A stretch of 35,040 nucleotides of DNA from CAXBNV01 sp963977185. GTDB lineage: Bacteria > Pseudomonadota > Gammaproteobacteria > JAGOUU01. Shown piece after piece: positions 7,595 to 16,097 of this stretch (its first letter is position 1; each line of letters opens with the position of its first letter). The position numbers and the translations under genes are program-made. The notes beneath the pieces are model-generated. The model was given only the letters and a program-made list of their open reading frames with translations. It was not told where the DNA came from and made no database searches. The stretch covers positions 1-35,040 of the forward strand of contig CAXBNV010000015.1 of the NCBI GenBank assembly GCA_963977185.1, written 5' to 3'.

Positions 7595-9640
7595 CTAATT
7601 TACTCCATATTCTTTAAGTAGAAATTTAATATCAGGCTCTCTACCTCTGAATTTTTCAAACATATTTAAAGGCTCAATACTACCACCTACTTCTAATATA
7701 TTATGTAAAAAACTTGGCCCAACTTTAGGTGAAAAAATTCCTTCTTCTTTAAATTTATAAAAAGCATCAGAGGCCAACATATCAGCCCAAAGATAACTGT
7801 AATATCCTGCGGCATAACCTCCCCCAAAAATATGAGAAAAACCATGAGCAAACCTATCATAATCTTCTTTAGGTATTACAGATACTCTGTCTCTTATTTG
7901 TTTCAAGACATCATAAATTTGGCTATCACCTTTATCTGGAACAAAGCTTTCATGTAATATTATATCAAACAAAGCAAACTCTAATTGTCTTGAAAGAAAT
8001 AAACCTGATTGATAATTTTTGGCTCTTTTTAATTGAGTTAAAATTTCTTTTGGTAAAGATTCTTTAGAATCAACATGCTCAGAAATCATTTCTAAACCTT
8101 TTTCTTCCCAGCACCAATATTCATGAATTTGACTAGGAAGCTCTACAACATCCCAAGGAACACCATTAATGCCAGATATCGCAGCATAATCTATTTTAGT
8201 TAAAACATGATGTAAAGCATGACCTGTTTCATGGAATAAAGTTAAAACATCTTCATGAGTTAATAAGGCCTTTTTATCTCCTTCAGGAGGATTAAAATTA
8301 CAAGTAACAAATGCAACAGGTGCTTGAATTTTATTATTTGTACACTTCATTCTAACTCGGCACTCATCCATCCATGCGCCACCACGTTTATGCTTTCTTG
8401 CAAATAAGTCTAAATAAATTCCGCCAAGTAATTCATTATACTTATTATAAATATCAATATAAAAAACATCGTTATGCCATGCTTTAACATCTACATTAGT
8501 TTTAATTTTAAGACCATATAATTTATTCAATATTTTATATAAACCATCTAAAACTTTTGGGAGAGGAAAATACTTTCTTAACTCTTCTTGAGTAAGATCA
8601 AATAAATCTTTTCGTTGCTTTTCAGAGTAATATCCAATATCCCAAGCATTTAAACTATCTTTACCATGCTTGTTTTTTGCATAATTTTTTAACTGCTCAT
8701 AATCTTTTATCGCGAAATTTTTTGCTTTATCTGCCAATCCCCATAAAAAATCTTTTACTTCATCAACTGAGTTTGCCATCTTTGGTGCTAAAGAATACTC
8801 AGCATAATTATCAAAGCCTAATATTTTAGCTTGCTCGTGTCTGTTCATTAAAATATTATATAAAGCCGAAGTATTATCATGCTTTATATCATGAGCCACT
8901 GAAAGATTAGATGCTCTTGTAGAGAACGCTTCATGAAATATTTTTCTTAATTCAGAACTATCCGCATAACCCATTACACTAATATAGGTTGGCATATCTA
9001 AACCAAATAAATAACCAGGTTTACCTTCTTTTTCAGCATTATCTTTTGCTTGAAATAATGTATGACTTGGAATGCCTTTTACATGATCTTGATCAGTTTC
9101 TTTTATATAATGACCCCAACTATCTGTGCAATCTAAAATATTATTATTAAACCGCGAGCCTAATCCTGCTAAATCTTCATCTAACTTTTTAAATTGTAAT
9201 TTTTGTTCATGCTCCAAATCAACGCCTGATAGTTTTGCCCCTTGAATTTTCAACTTAAGATAACGCTCTTGGGTACTATCTAAATATAACTTATCATTTA
9301 TTTGTAATTTTTTATATAAATTGCAAAGCTCAGTGTCTTGCTCTAACTTAGTGTAATAATCTACTATTTTCTGCTCTAATCTTTCATAAGTCTCTCTTAA
9401 TTCTTTAGTATCAGCAACACCATGCAAATGCCTAAATGGAGACCAAAGGTTTTCTAATTCAAGATTTAAATGCTCAAAAGGTCTTATAACATCATCAAAA
9501 GATTCTACTCTTTTTCCTATTTTATTTTTAAGCTCTTTGAATATTAAAATATTATTCTTTAAGACTGTATTTATTTTAGCTTCAATTTCTTTTACATCTA
9601 CATTAGCAAAACTAGGTAGATCATTTATAATATTAACCAT
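7595..9640 (-). CDS. prlC: Oligopeptidase A (M3 metallopeptidase)
   Basis: This cytosolic zinc endopeptidase degrades short peptides, including cleaved signal peptides. Its 681 residues match E. coli PrlC (680). The zinc motif HETGH is at 470-474 inside LFHETGHALHHVL, and the third ligand is probably Glu500 in VVELPSQ. The C-terminal catalytic lobe includes GGGYAAGYYSYLWADMLA, typical of M3 enzymes. There is no signal peptide. GAGGA lies 5 bases before the ATG and fixes the start. The gene follows perM by 40 bases on the same strand and is closed by the hairpin at 7525-7554. Confidence 0.95.
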   Translation of the reverse strand: MVNIINDLPSFANVDVKEIEAKINTVLKNNILIFKELKNKIGKRVESFDDVIRPFEHLNLELENLWSPFRHLHGVADTKELRETYERLEQKIVDYYTKLEQDTELCNLYKKLQINDKLYLDSTQERYLKLKIQGAKLSGVDLEHEQKLQFKKLDEDLAGLGSRFNNNILDCTDSWGHYIKETDQDHVKGIPSHTLFQAKDNAEKEGKPGYLFGLDMPTYISVMGYADSSELRKIFHEAFSTRASNLSVAHDIKHDNTSALYNILMNRHEQAKILGFDNYAEYSLAPKMANSVDEVKDFLWGLADKAKNFAIKDYEQLKNYAKNKHGKDSLNAWDIGYYSEKQRKDLFDLTQEELRKYFPLPKVLDGLYKILNKLYGLKIKTNVDVKAWHNDVFYIDIYNKYNELLGGIYLDLFARKHKRGGAWMDECRVRMKCTNNKIQAPVAFVTCNFNPPEGDKKALLTHEDVLTLFHETGHALHHVLTKIDYAAISGINGVPWDVVELPSQIHEYWCWEEKGLEMISEHVDSKESLPKEILTQLKRAKNYQSGLFLSRQLEFALFDIILHESFVPDKGDSQIYDVLKQIRDRVSVIPKEDYDRFAHGFSHIFGGGYAAGYYSYLWADMLASDAFYKFKEEGIFSPKVGPSFLHNILEVGGSIEPLNMFEKFRGREPDIKFLLKEYGVN

Positions 9641-9680
9641 ATATTCCTCTTGTTCTTAAATTTTATAATTCAAATAGTAA

Positions 9681-10781
9681 TTAAGTTAAATATTTCTCTT
9701 TATAATTTTGATGTAATTTTTTAATAAGTTCACTTAAAATAAACTTCATCATTCCTGCAACAGGAATTGCAAAAATAATACCTAAAAATCCAAAGTAATT
9801 ACCAAAAATAACTAAAGCGATTATGGTTATCAATGGATCAAGACCAACTTTATCACCAACTATATTCGGCATTAAGAAAAAGTTTTCAAGTGTTAATACA
9901 AAAGCAAAAATTCCTGTTACTTTTGAAAATAATAGCCAAGTTGGTTCAGTAGCCAAAATAATAATAATACAAGTAGAGTAACCAATAAATGGTCCTACAT
10001 ATGGAATAATAGTTAAAGCGCCTATTCCTATACCAACAACCAATCCAAATGGTAAGCCCAATATCGTAAGGCCTATAGAATAAATAAGCATCTCAACTAT
10101 AACAACTATCAATTGCCCTCTAATATAAGCACTAATTATTCTATTACAATTATTAACGTAATAATAAACGTCTTCTTTATACTTTGGTGAAATTAATCCA
10201 TCAAAAAAATTAATAAAACTTTTATAATCTGTTGATAAATAATAAAAAAATAAAGGAAATAAAAATAGATTCATGAAAAATATTAATACTCCTATAATTG
10301 TTGATACTGTATTTTGTAAAACCCCAGTGATAACATTAATAGTCTTCAATGATATATTTTGTACGTAACTTTTTATATTATCTACAATTTCATTAACATT
10401 CCAATATAAAGGAACCTTATATTCCTCTGATAATTTTTGTGCATATTCGATAAAACTTTTAACATAATCAGGAATAGTTCTTAAAAAAGCCTGAAAGTCT
10501 TTTAATAATATCGGTAAAACCACTAAAACTATGAATAAGAAAATAATTATAAATAGAAATATTATAAATATAACAGAAAACCTACGAGTAATTTTATATT
10601 TCTCTAGTAAATTAAAAGCCGGATATAACAAATAAGCAATAACAGCAGCGAAAAGCAAAGGAACAAGCGCATTTCCTAAACCATAAAACAATATTAAAAT
10701 AAAAGATGCAAGTAAAGTAAAAGCAAAAACATGCTTTAAAATTTTAAAAGCATCTTGTCCTGAATGAGCATCCTTGTTCAT
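9681..10781 (-). CDS. perM: AI-2E family transporter (PerM-like permease)
   Basis: The 366-residue integral membrane protein has the AI-2E/PerM layout: paired N-terminal helices (about 15-55) around NALVPLLFAAVIAYLLYP, a third helix, a central extramembrane region (about 95-160), and a hydrophobic C-terminal half. The family motif GxxLGLPFGLVVGIG and the segment TIIPYVGPFIG are present, followed by PNIVGDKVGLDPL and FGFLGIIFAIPVAG near the end. Family members export small molecules; the substrate here cannot be read from sequence. It lies upstream of prlC and diverges from the small gene at 10886. Confidence 0.85.
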   Translation of the reverse strand: MNKDAHSGQDAFKILKHVFAFTLLASFILILFYGLGNALVPLLFAAVIAYLLYPAFNLLEKYKITRRFSVIFIIFLFIIIFLFIVLVVLPILLKDFQAFLRTIPDYVKSFIEYAQKLSEEYKVPLYWNVNEIVDNIKSYVQNISLKTINVITGVLQNTVSTIIGVLIFFMNLFLFPLFFYYLSTDYKSFINFFDGLISPKYKEDVYYYVNNCNRIISAYIRGQLIVVIVEMLIYSIGLTILGLPFGLVVGIGIGALTIIPYVGPFIGYSTCIIIILATEPTWLLFSKVTGIFAFVLTLENFFLMPNIVGDKVGLDPLITIIALVIFGNYFGFLGIIFAIPVAGMMKFILSELIKKLHQNYKEKYLT

Positions 10782-10803
10782 AACTTTTTTAATTTCTTTT
10801 TAA

Positions 10804-10833
10804 TTAATAGTGTGTACAATATAAAAATATAAT
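10804..10833 (+). promoter_or_regulatory. Promoter candidate for the small acidic protein gene
   Basis: TTAATA (10804-10809), an 18-base spacer and a consensus TATAAT (10828-10833) stand 52 bases before the ATG at 10886. The -35 box is weak (4 of 6) and the background is AT-rich. Confidence 0.3.
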
Positions 10834-10885
10834 AATTATTAATAATAACAACAATATGATTATTCAACAATTAAAAGGGTAAAAA

Positions 10886-11089
10886 ATGTCTAAGTTTTTA
10901 GAACAAGTTGAAGAAGTTAAAGACGAATTAGATGATCTTATAGTATATCTAAATCATTCTGGGAACTCTGATTCTTTAGTTAATAAGATAAGAAAAGATC
11001 TAGACGACGCTGATCCGTTTACTAAAATCAATGCGTTGCTTGCAGCACAAATTTTAGTATCTGAAGGCGTAGCGATGCATTCTCATTAA
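10886..11089 (+). CDS. Small acidic protein of unknown function
   Basis: This is a 67-residue, strongly acidic soluble protein with a likely helical N-terminus (FLEQVEEVKDELDDLIVYL) and a short Ala-rich helix near the end (KINALLAAQILVSEG). I do not recognise a family. AAAAGGG precedes the ATG at suitable spacing, and codon use resembles the neighbours, so it is likely real. It diverges from perM and ends one base before the stop of the convergent J-domain gene. Confidence 0.7.
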   Translation: MSKFLEQVEEVKDELDDLIVYLNHSGNSDSLVNKIRKDLDDADPFTKINALLAAQILVSEGVAMHSH

Positions 11090-11090
11090 T

Positions 11091-12680
11091 TTAAAAACAA
11101 ATAGCCATAGTTGGAACAGAATCGTCTGGTTTTGGCGATTCTGATAATACTGTATTATTCAAATCATAACCAAATAAACAAAATGTTTGGTTTAAAAATC
11201 CACCATTTGGACTTTCCAAATAATCCGCTTTTTTAGGAGTATTAAAAAATTTATAAGAAATATTTGCTTCTTTATTAAACTTTAATGCTGCAGACTTAAT
11301 GTCATTTGAAATACTCTCTTTGGGAAAAGGTAAAACTTCGGCTACTTTTCCTTGCTCTTCTTTAATGTTTTCTAATACATAATTTGCGCTATGTATCATA
11401 AAACATGCGGATATTTTATTTATAATCCTGGCAAAATCTAAAACTTGCTCAGCAGCAATTGGATAAACAATATTCAACACAAGAGTAATAAGATTATTTA
11501 CAGCTAAAAATACACAAAAAACAGGGTTTAATTCATATAGATTTCTATACAATCTTGTCATTTCATACAACGTAAATAATACTATTGCTTTTTCTATATA
11601 TTGAAAAAAAGTTATCATTCCATACATAGGTACCGTACTAAATACACTATATGTTAATATTCCAGATAAAATTGGTAATAATGCAGTTAAAATGTAAGGC
11701 TCACATTTAATCAAACTTGCCAAAGGCCTTATTATGTTATTTACAGGAGATGCAATAATATTCAACAATCTAGAAATAAAAGGTAAGCTCATTGCTATAT
11801 AAAAGATATTGATGCCAATATAAGGAATTGATAATAAACAGGTTATAGCAACGCTGATTTTTATAGCTACAAATATAGCCATTTGTATATCTATGGCTAT
11901 TTCTTGATCATATTCACTTTTAAGTTTCAGTAAATCATTAATTATTATCTGTACTTGTTGTTCATATACATAACAACCAATTGTAGAAAATATTAAATAA
12001 CTACCATTTATTATAGCCACAGCCCATTTTAAAGGCATTAACAATTTACGAGTTGCCAAAACTGAAGTTAAATTCTCATTACCACCAAGAACATCTCTAT
12101 ATTTAAAATCATCTAGATATTCTTCCCCAAAAAGGCTAATTATAAATTCTTTTATTCTGAATTTAAGAAGCTGTTCAAGATTTCTATTTACTTCATGGTT
12201 ATAGATATGATTAGCCAGATCTACATTAAGCTCAGGCTCCATCTCCTCTAATTTTTGCACAAGATTCAAAAATGCAGCATAATTAGCTCCAAAAATTTTT
12301 CTATCATTTTCGTTATCTAACATCAAAAACATTTGTCTTAGCTCATTATATTTTACTGATAGATTTTCTCGCATCTCAAGACTAAAAGCAGTTTTTGGAA
12401 TAATAATATCTTTTTTAATAAAGTATTTATTTATCTCTAGAGTATATCCAATATCTTGTTGAGGATTTTGTTTTAATAATTCATTATGTGCCTGATTTAT
12501 CTCAAGAAATTTTTGATTAGAGAATTCATTATTTAAATTTTTATCTGGATGATATTTGAGAATTAGTTTTTGCCAAGCCTTATTAATTATCTGCTTTTGT
12601 TCTTTTTCTTCTAAATTATTAAGGTCTTGTATAGATAAACCCAATGTTGCTAAGTGGGTAGAATCAAAATAAATTGGCAT
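11091..12680 (-). CDS. J-domain membrane protein
   Basis: The 529-residue protein opens with a J domain. Helix II ends in LILKYHPDKN with the HPD triad at 44-46, followed by the FLEINQAHNELL helix. This marks it as a likely partner that stimulates an Hsp70 ATPase. There is no G/F-rich or zinc-finger region, so it is not DnaJ itself. Several hydrophobic segments follow (about 215-240, 265-300, 325-360, 380-415), then a soluble tail. A polytopic membrane J protein of this build is unusual in bacteria; some host-associated gammaproteobacteria carry J-domain proteins as secreted effectors. Function is unknown. The gene lies 93 bases downstream of the PP-loop gene on the same strand. Confidence 0.8.
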   Translation of the reverse strand: MPIYFDSTHLATLGLSIQDLNNLEEKEQKQIINKAWQKLILKYHPDKNLNNEFSNQKFLEINQAHNELLKQNPQQDIGYTLEINKYFIKKDIIIPKTAFSLEMRENLSVKYNELRQMFLMLDNENDRKIFGANYAAFLNLVQKLEEMEPELNVDLANHIYNHEVNRNLEQLLKFRIKEFIISLFGEEYLDDFKYRDVLGGNENLTSVLATRKLLMPLKWAVAIINGSYLIFSTIGCYVYEQQVQIIINDLLKLKSEYDQEIAIDIQMAIFVAIKISVAITCLLSIPYIGINIFYIAMSLPFISRLLNIIASPVNNIIRPLASLIKCEPYILTALLPILSGILTYSVFSTVPMYGMITFFQYIEKAIVLFTLYEMTRLYRNLYELNPVFCVFLAVNNLITLVLNIVYPIAAEQVLDFARIINKISACFMIHSANYVLENIKEEQGKVAEVLPFPKESISNDIKSAALKFNKEANISYKFFNTPKKADYLESPNGGFLNQTFCLFGYDLNNTVLSESPKPDDSVPTMAICF

Positions 12681-12773
12681 AATATTATAAAAATAAAAAT
12701 TAAATAATGTTTATATTCATTGGAATTAAGATAGTATCATCAAAACAACTATTAATCAAGACTGATAACTTAC

Positions 12774-13523
12774 TTAGGTTCCACAACCATACACCGAACC
12801 ACATCCCATATTATAACTATCCAAACTATTATCAATATTTTTAGTGTCTTGACCTTTAAGCTTTTTCGATTGATTAACTGCTGTTTTAATATCTACTTCA
12901 AATAAAGTCTTATTTAATGTTTTTTCTAAATTTACTACTTTTTCAATATCTTTATTATCAGATAAACTTGTTAAGTCTTTAATTTGACAATTAACACATG
13001 GATCACACTCTAAGCTTCTATTAAATGACAATAAAGATATTCCAGATTGTAAAATTAATTCATCTCTTTGTTGTCTTGATAGCTCTAAAATAGGATGCCA
13101 AACTTTTCTGTCTCCAAAATGCTCGCTTTCATCAATAATTTCAATAGTATTGAAATACCCTCTTGAGCTAGATTTAAGTGCTGCTATTAATATATTAGCT
13201 TCACAAAATGAATCTATTTCATCTAGCCACTCTAAAATAGGCAACCCTTTTAATATACCCGCACACCATTGAAATTTTTGATTCGGGAACTCTTTTTTTT
13301 CAATAACAGCATCTGAAAAGCTAACAGCAGATTCTAATATTTTTAAATTAATTTTATTTTTATTTAAAAATTGCTTAACTTCTATACACCTATCTTTCCA
13401 GATAGCATTAGCCCATTTAGTATCTACACATACTACTTCAAGATTTTCTATTTTATGATTAATACACCACTGTATTAAAGCAATAGAGTCATTTCCAAAA
13501 TTACTTACAATTATATTTTTCAT
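12774..13523 (-). CDS. PP-loop ATPase / PAPS reductase-family protein with clustered cysteines
   Basis: The 249-residue protein begins with NFGNDSIAL (8-16), a variant of the SGGKDS PP-loop. FQWCAGILKGLPI (85-96) corresponds to the WCTxxLKxxPI motif of the PAPS-reductase/PP-loop family. CDPCVNC contributes Cys173, Cys176 and Cys179, and the C-terminus ends MGCGSVYGCGT with Cys241 and Cys247. The family adenylates or reduces sulfur-containing substrates or modifies nucleic acids. The lack of any sulfate-assimilation gene nearby argues against plain PAPS reductase. Cys87 with the CxxCxxC group could bind an iron-sulfur cluster, but this is inference. It diverges from the DUF2063 gene. Confidence 0.7.
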   Translation of the reverse strand: MKNIIVSNFGNDSIALIQWCINHKIENLEVVCVDTKWANAIWKDRCIEVKQFLNKNKINLKILESAVSFSDAVIEKKEFPNQKFQWCAGILKGLPILEWLDEIDSFCEANILIAALKSSSRGYFNTIEIIDESEHFGDRKVWHPILELSRQQRDELILQSGISLLSFNRSLECDPCVNCQIKDLTSLSDNKDIEKVVNLEKTLNKTLFEVDIKTAVNQSKKLKGQDTKNIDNSLDSYNMGCGSVYGCGT

Positions 13524-13612
13524 AATATATACTTAATTTATATTCTTTTATATTAAGTTATCTTTAAATATTAACAAACTAACTATTTAATAAACGATTT
13601 TAGCACATTAAC

Positions 13613-14422
13613 ATGGATACGTTAAACAATCTTAAATCATTATCTACACCTAATCTTCAAGAATTACAGAATCATTTTATAGATTATATTTATAAAAATG
13701 ATAATGGTATAATTAAAGATTTAGTTACTCCTGAAGAAAATCTTGATATATACAAAAACAGTATATTTATAACACAAACAGAAGCATTAAATACTATATT
13801 TAACACAGCTTCAGAATACTTAACACAAAACCCGCATAACTTAGATTTAAAATATAATTTACAAAATATTATAAAAGTATTTGTAAAAAATATTCCTTGT
13901 GGAAATTCTGATTATTTAGAATATGCTGAAAAATTTATTATATTCTTAAAAGAAATTACATTAACACCAAATATAGAATATTTAAATTGTTTAATGAAAC
14001 TTGATATTAATTACTCACAATTATTAATGCAAAAAAACAATATTTTGCCTGATTATTCAATATTACAAAATATTGATAATTGTAACCCAAAACAAATATA
14101 TATAACTACACCCGATATATATAAAATTATTGAACTAGATTATGACATAATAGACCTTTGGGATTATTTTATAACTTATAAAGAATTTAAGCCCCATAAA
14201 ATTATCAAAACTAAACAATTATTATTTATGACCTGCTTTAATCATAATATTTATACAATATTGATTAATCATCAGATATTAACGTTTTTAAATTTAATTA
14301 ATAAATCAAAAGATTCATCTATTGAAAGTATTTCATCAAAATATATAAAAAACTCAGATTTTGAAAATACTTTTATCTCTTGTGTTCAAAAAAATTTAAT
14401 TTATATTGAAAATGATGCATAA
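13613..14422 (+). CDS. DUF2063 (BufC/HvfC-like) protein
   Basis: The N-terminal region of this 269-residue protein (LQELQNHFIDYI, then LDIYKNSIFITQTEAL at about 44-59) resembles the DUF2063 putative DNA-binding domain, with its typical 'YRNN...AL' helix. The C-terminal half is a looser match. In known systems DUF2063 proteins (BufC, HvfC) sit beside a DUF692 enzyme (BufB/HvfB) that modifies a Cys-rich peptide, the bufferins. Neither a DUF692 gene nor a small Cys-rich precursor is visible here, so this is an orphan or a diverged member. It overlaps the next gene by 11 bases, suggesting translational coupling with the prenyltransferase. Family assignment is moderate. Confidence 0.6.
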   Translation: MDTLNNLKSLSTPNLQELQNHFIDYIYKNDNGIIKDLVTPEENLDIYKNSIFITQTEALNTIFNTASEYLTQNPHNLDLKYNLQNIIKVFVKNIPCGNSDYLEYAEKFIIFLKEITLTPNIEYLNCLMKLDINYSQLLMQKNNILPDYSILQNIDNCNPKQIYITTPDIYKIIELDYDIIDLWDYFITYKEFKPHKIIKTKQLLFMTCFNHNIYTILINHQILTFLNLINKSKDSSIESISSKYIKNSDFENTFISCVQKNLIYIENDA

Positions 14423-15311
14423 CATAATAAAATTAATTAGACCTAAACACTGGCTAAAAAATATTTTTGTATTTATTCCTTTAATATTTTCATTAAAATT
14501 TACTGAAATAACATCAATTATTAATGTTTTAATTGTCTTTATAGCTTTTTGTCTATTAGCGTCAGCAATATATATATTAAATGATATTTTTGATAAAGAT
14601 AAAGATCAAAATCATCCTATAAAAAAACACAGGCCAATTGCACAAAATTCTATATCAATAAAAAAAGCTTACTGCTTATTTGGTTTGTTCAGCATTATAT
14701 CTTTAATGATAGCGTTATATTTAAACATAAATACCTTTATAGCATTTTCATTATATTTAATTTTAAATATTTTATACTCGATTAAATTTAAGAACCTTGT
14801 TATTTTTGATGTTTTTTTCATAGCCTTAGGTTTTGTTCTAAGAGTCTATGCTGGAGCTTTTGTAATATCTATTTCTGTATCGCATTGGATTATTTTAACG
14901 ACTTTTTTTATATCTTTATTTTTAGGATTTGGTAAAAGACGTAGTGAATATATTTTATTAAAAGATAATTTATTACCTAAACGTTCTGTTTTAAATTTAT
15001 ATTCAGAAAAACTATTAACTATTTTTATAATAATATCTTTAACTTTAACTATTATAATGTATGCTTTATATACTATATCTCCTGCTACTATAAATAAATT
15101 TAACCATGATAATTTAATTTATACTGTGCCTATAGTTGTTTATGGAATATTTAGATATTTATATCTTATTTTTGTTAAAAGCAATGAAGATGATGTAACT
15201 GAGATAGTGATAAAAGATAAGCTTTTGCTTAGTGTTATTATTATCTGGTTTATAAGCGTTATTTTTTTGATTTATTTTGGGCAGCAAATTGGTAAAATTT
15301 TGAGCCCATAA
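14412..15311 (+). CDS. UbiA-family prenyltransferase, resembling decaprenyl-phosphate phosphoribosyltransferase
   Basis: This polytopic membrane enzyme has about 299 residues. RPKHWLKN near the N-terminus, the first Asp-rich motif NDIFDKDKDQNHPIKKHRPIA, and DVFFIALGFVLRVYAGA before the second motif are characteristic of the UbiA branch that includes 5-phosphoribosyl-polyprenyl-phosphate synthase (Rv3806c type). Such enzymes move a phosphoribosyl group to a polyprenyl phosphate for envelope glycan synthesis. The substrate here is inferred from similarity only. TTG at 14406 is an upstream alternative start; the ATG at 14412 (or 14415) is more likely. It overlaps the upstream gene and converges with the M15 peptidase gene, 18 bases away. 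Confidence 0.8.
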   Translation: MMHNIIKLIRPKHWLKNIFVFIPLIFSLKFTEITSIINVLIVFIAFCLLASAIYILNDIFDKDKDQNHPIKKHRPIAQNSISIKKAYCLFGLFSIISLMIALYLNINTFIAFSLYLILNILYSIKFKNLVIFDVFFIALGFVLRVYAGAFVISISVSHWIILTTFFISLFLGFGKRRSEYILLKDNLLPKRSVLNLYSEKLLTIFIIISLTLTIIMYALYTISPATINKFNHDNLIYTVPIVVYGIFRYLYLIFVKSNEDDVTEIVIKDKLLLSVIIIWFISVIFLIYFGQQIGKILSP

Positions 15312-15329
15312 TTATCTATATAATTTGCC

Positions 15330-15896
15330 TTAAGCAACAAAACACCAATGCCAAGGCTCATATATCATGCCATAAGCATTATTTTTAGGATAAGATAAGA
15401 CAAAATTAAATTTATCAGCATTATTTTCTAGCCATAAAAATTCTTCTGTTTGATCGAACTCAGATGTTAATGTCTTTAATTTACTAGTAGTCAAATCTAA
15501 GGCTCTGCCAGTATGATGCTCACTAAATCCTGGTGGCGCTAATACCGCAAGAATATCTTTTAATTTTAAATCTTTTTTTAATTTATTTATTATCAAATTT
15601 TTTTGATATTCTACAGATCTAAAAGCTGATAAAATTTGCAAATCAAGATTAGATTCCATTGCTGCGGCCTTTTGCATCTGCTTAAAAGCTTGATAAGCAT
15701 TTTCTTGAATAACAATATTTCGCCCATAAACATCTTTATCTTCAGCAATAATATTGTCAGTTGCTTCATATTGCATAGGCAAGATTAAGTTACTTAAGTA
15801 ATCTAAATCTATGCCTAATGATTTATTAGTCACAATAACTTTATGTTTAAATTGATCTAATACTTTATTTTTTGATTTTAAATCTGAAATTATCAT
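15330..15896 (-). CDS. M15-family D-alanyl-D-alanine / L,D-carboxypeptidase-like protein (VanY type)
   Basis: The 188-residue protein carries the VanY/LdcB zinc motifs: GFSEHHTGRALDL with His127 and Asp134, and EPWHW with Glu180 and His183. The upstream stretch LSAFRSVEYQ is also typical (SAYRS..Q). These enzymes trim peptidoglycan stem peptides. No signal peptide or N-terminal membrane anchor is visible, so it may act in the cytoplasm on recycled muropeptides, or use another export route. It is downstream of the 16098 gene but separated from it by a palindromic repeat that may end transcription. Confidence 0.8.
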   Translation of the reverse strand: MIISDLKSKNKVLDQFKHKVIVTNKSLGIDLDYLSNLILPMQYEATDNIIAEDKDVYGRNIVIQENAYQAFKQMQKAAAMESNLDLQILSAFRSVEYQKNLIINKLKKDLKLKDILAVLAPPGFSEHHTGRALDLTTSKLKTLTSEFDQTEEFLWLENNADKFNFVLSYPKNNAYGMIYEPWHWCFVA

Positions 15897-15926
15897 ATGC
15901 TAATATATCAAATCTTATAAATAAAT

Positions 15927-16090
15927 TTGCGCAGCAAATAACAAAACCAATATTTGCATAGCAAATATATAATTTTTTTCTTTTTAAAAGAAAAAGGCAA
16001 ACTTTAGTTTGCATAAAAGGATTTTGATGTACTAAAAATTTACTCAGAAACCTTTAAGTCCGTCAAAATCATTCTTATGCTTCGCTCATT
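15927..16090 (-). repeat. Palindromic repeat, copy A (truncated at one arm)
   Basis: Read on the plus strand it begins TTGCGCAGCAA and contains hairpins ATATTTGC-ATA-GCAAATAT (15950-15968) and GCAAAC-TTTA-GTTTGC (15997-16012), then the shared core with ACTCAGAA and CTTTAAGTCCGTC. It aligns along its length with the reverse complement of copy B (25141-25383), but the arm nearest the 16098 gene is cut short, keeping only GCTTCGCTCAT. It begins about 7 bases after the stop of the minus-strand gene at 16098-16400. Confidence 0.85.
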
Positions 16091-16097
16091 TTATAAG

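Noticed and set aside
12774..13523. Simple PAPS reductase (cysH) for sulfate assimilation
   Set aside because: The PP-loop is altered, the cysteine pattern differs, and no cysD, cysN, cysI or cysJ gene is present nearby.
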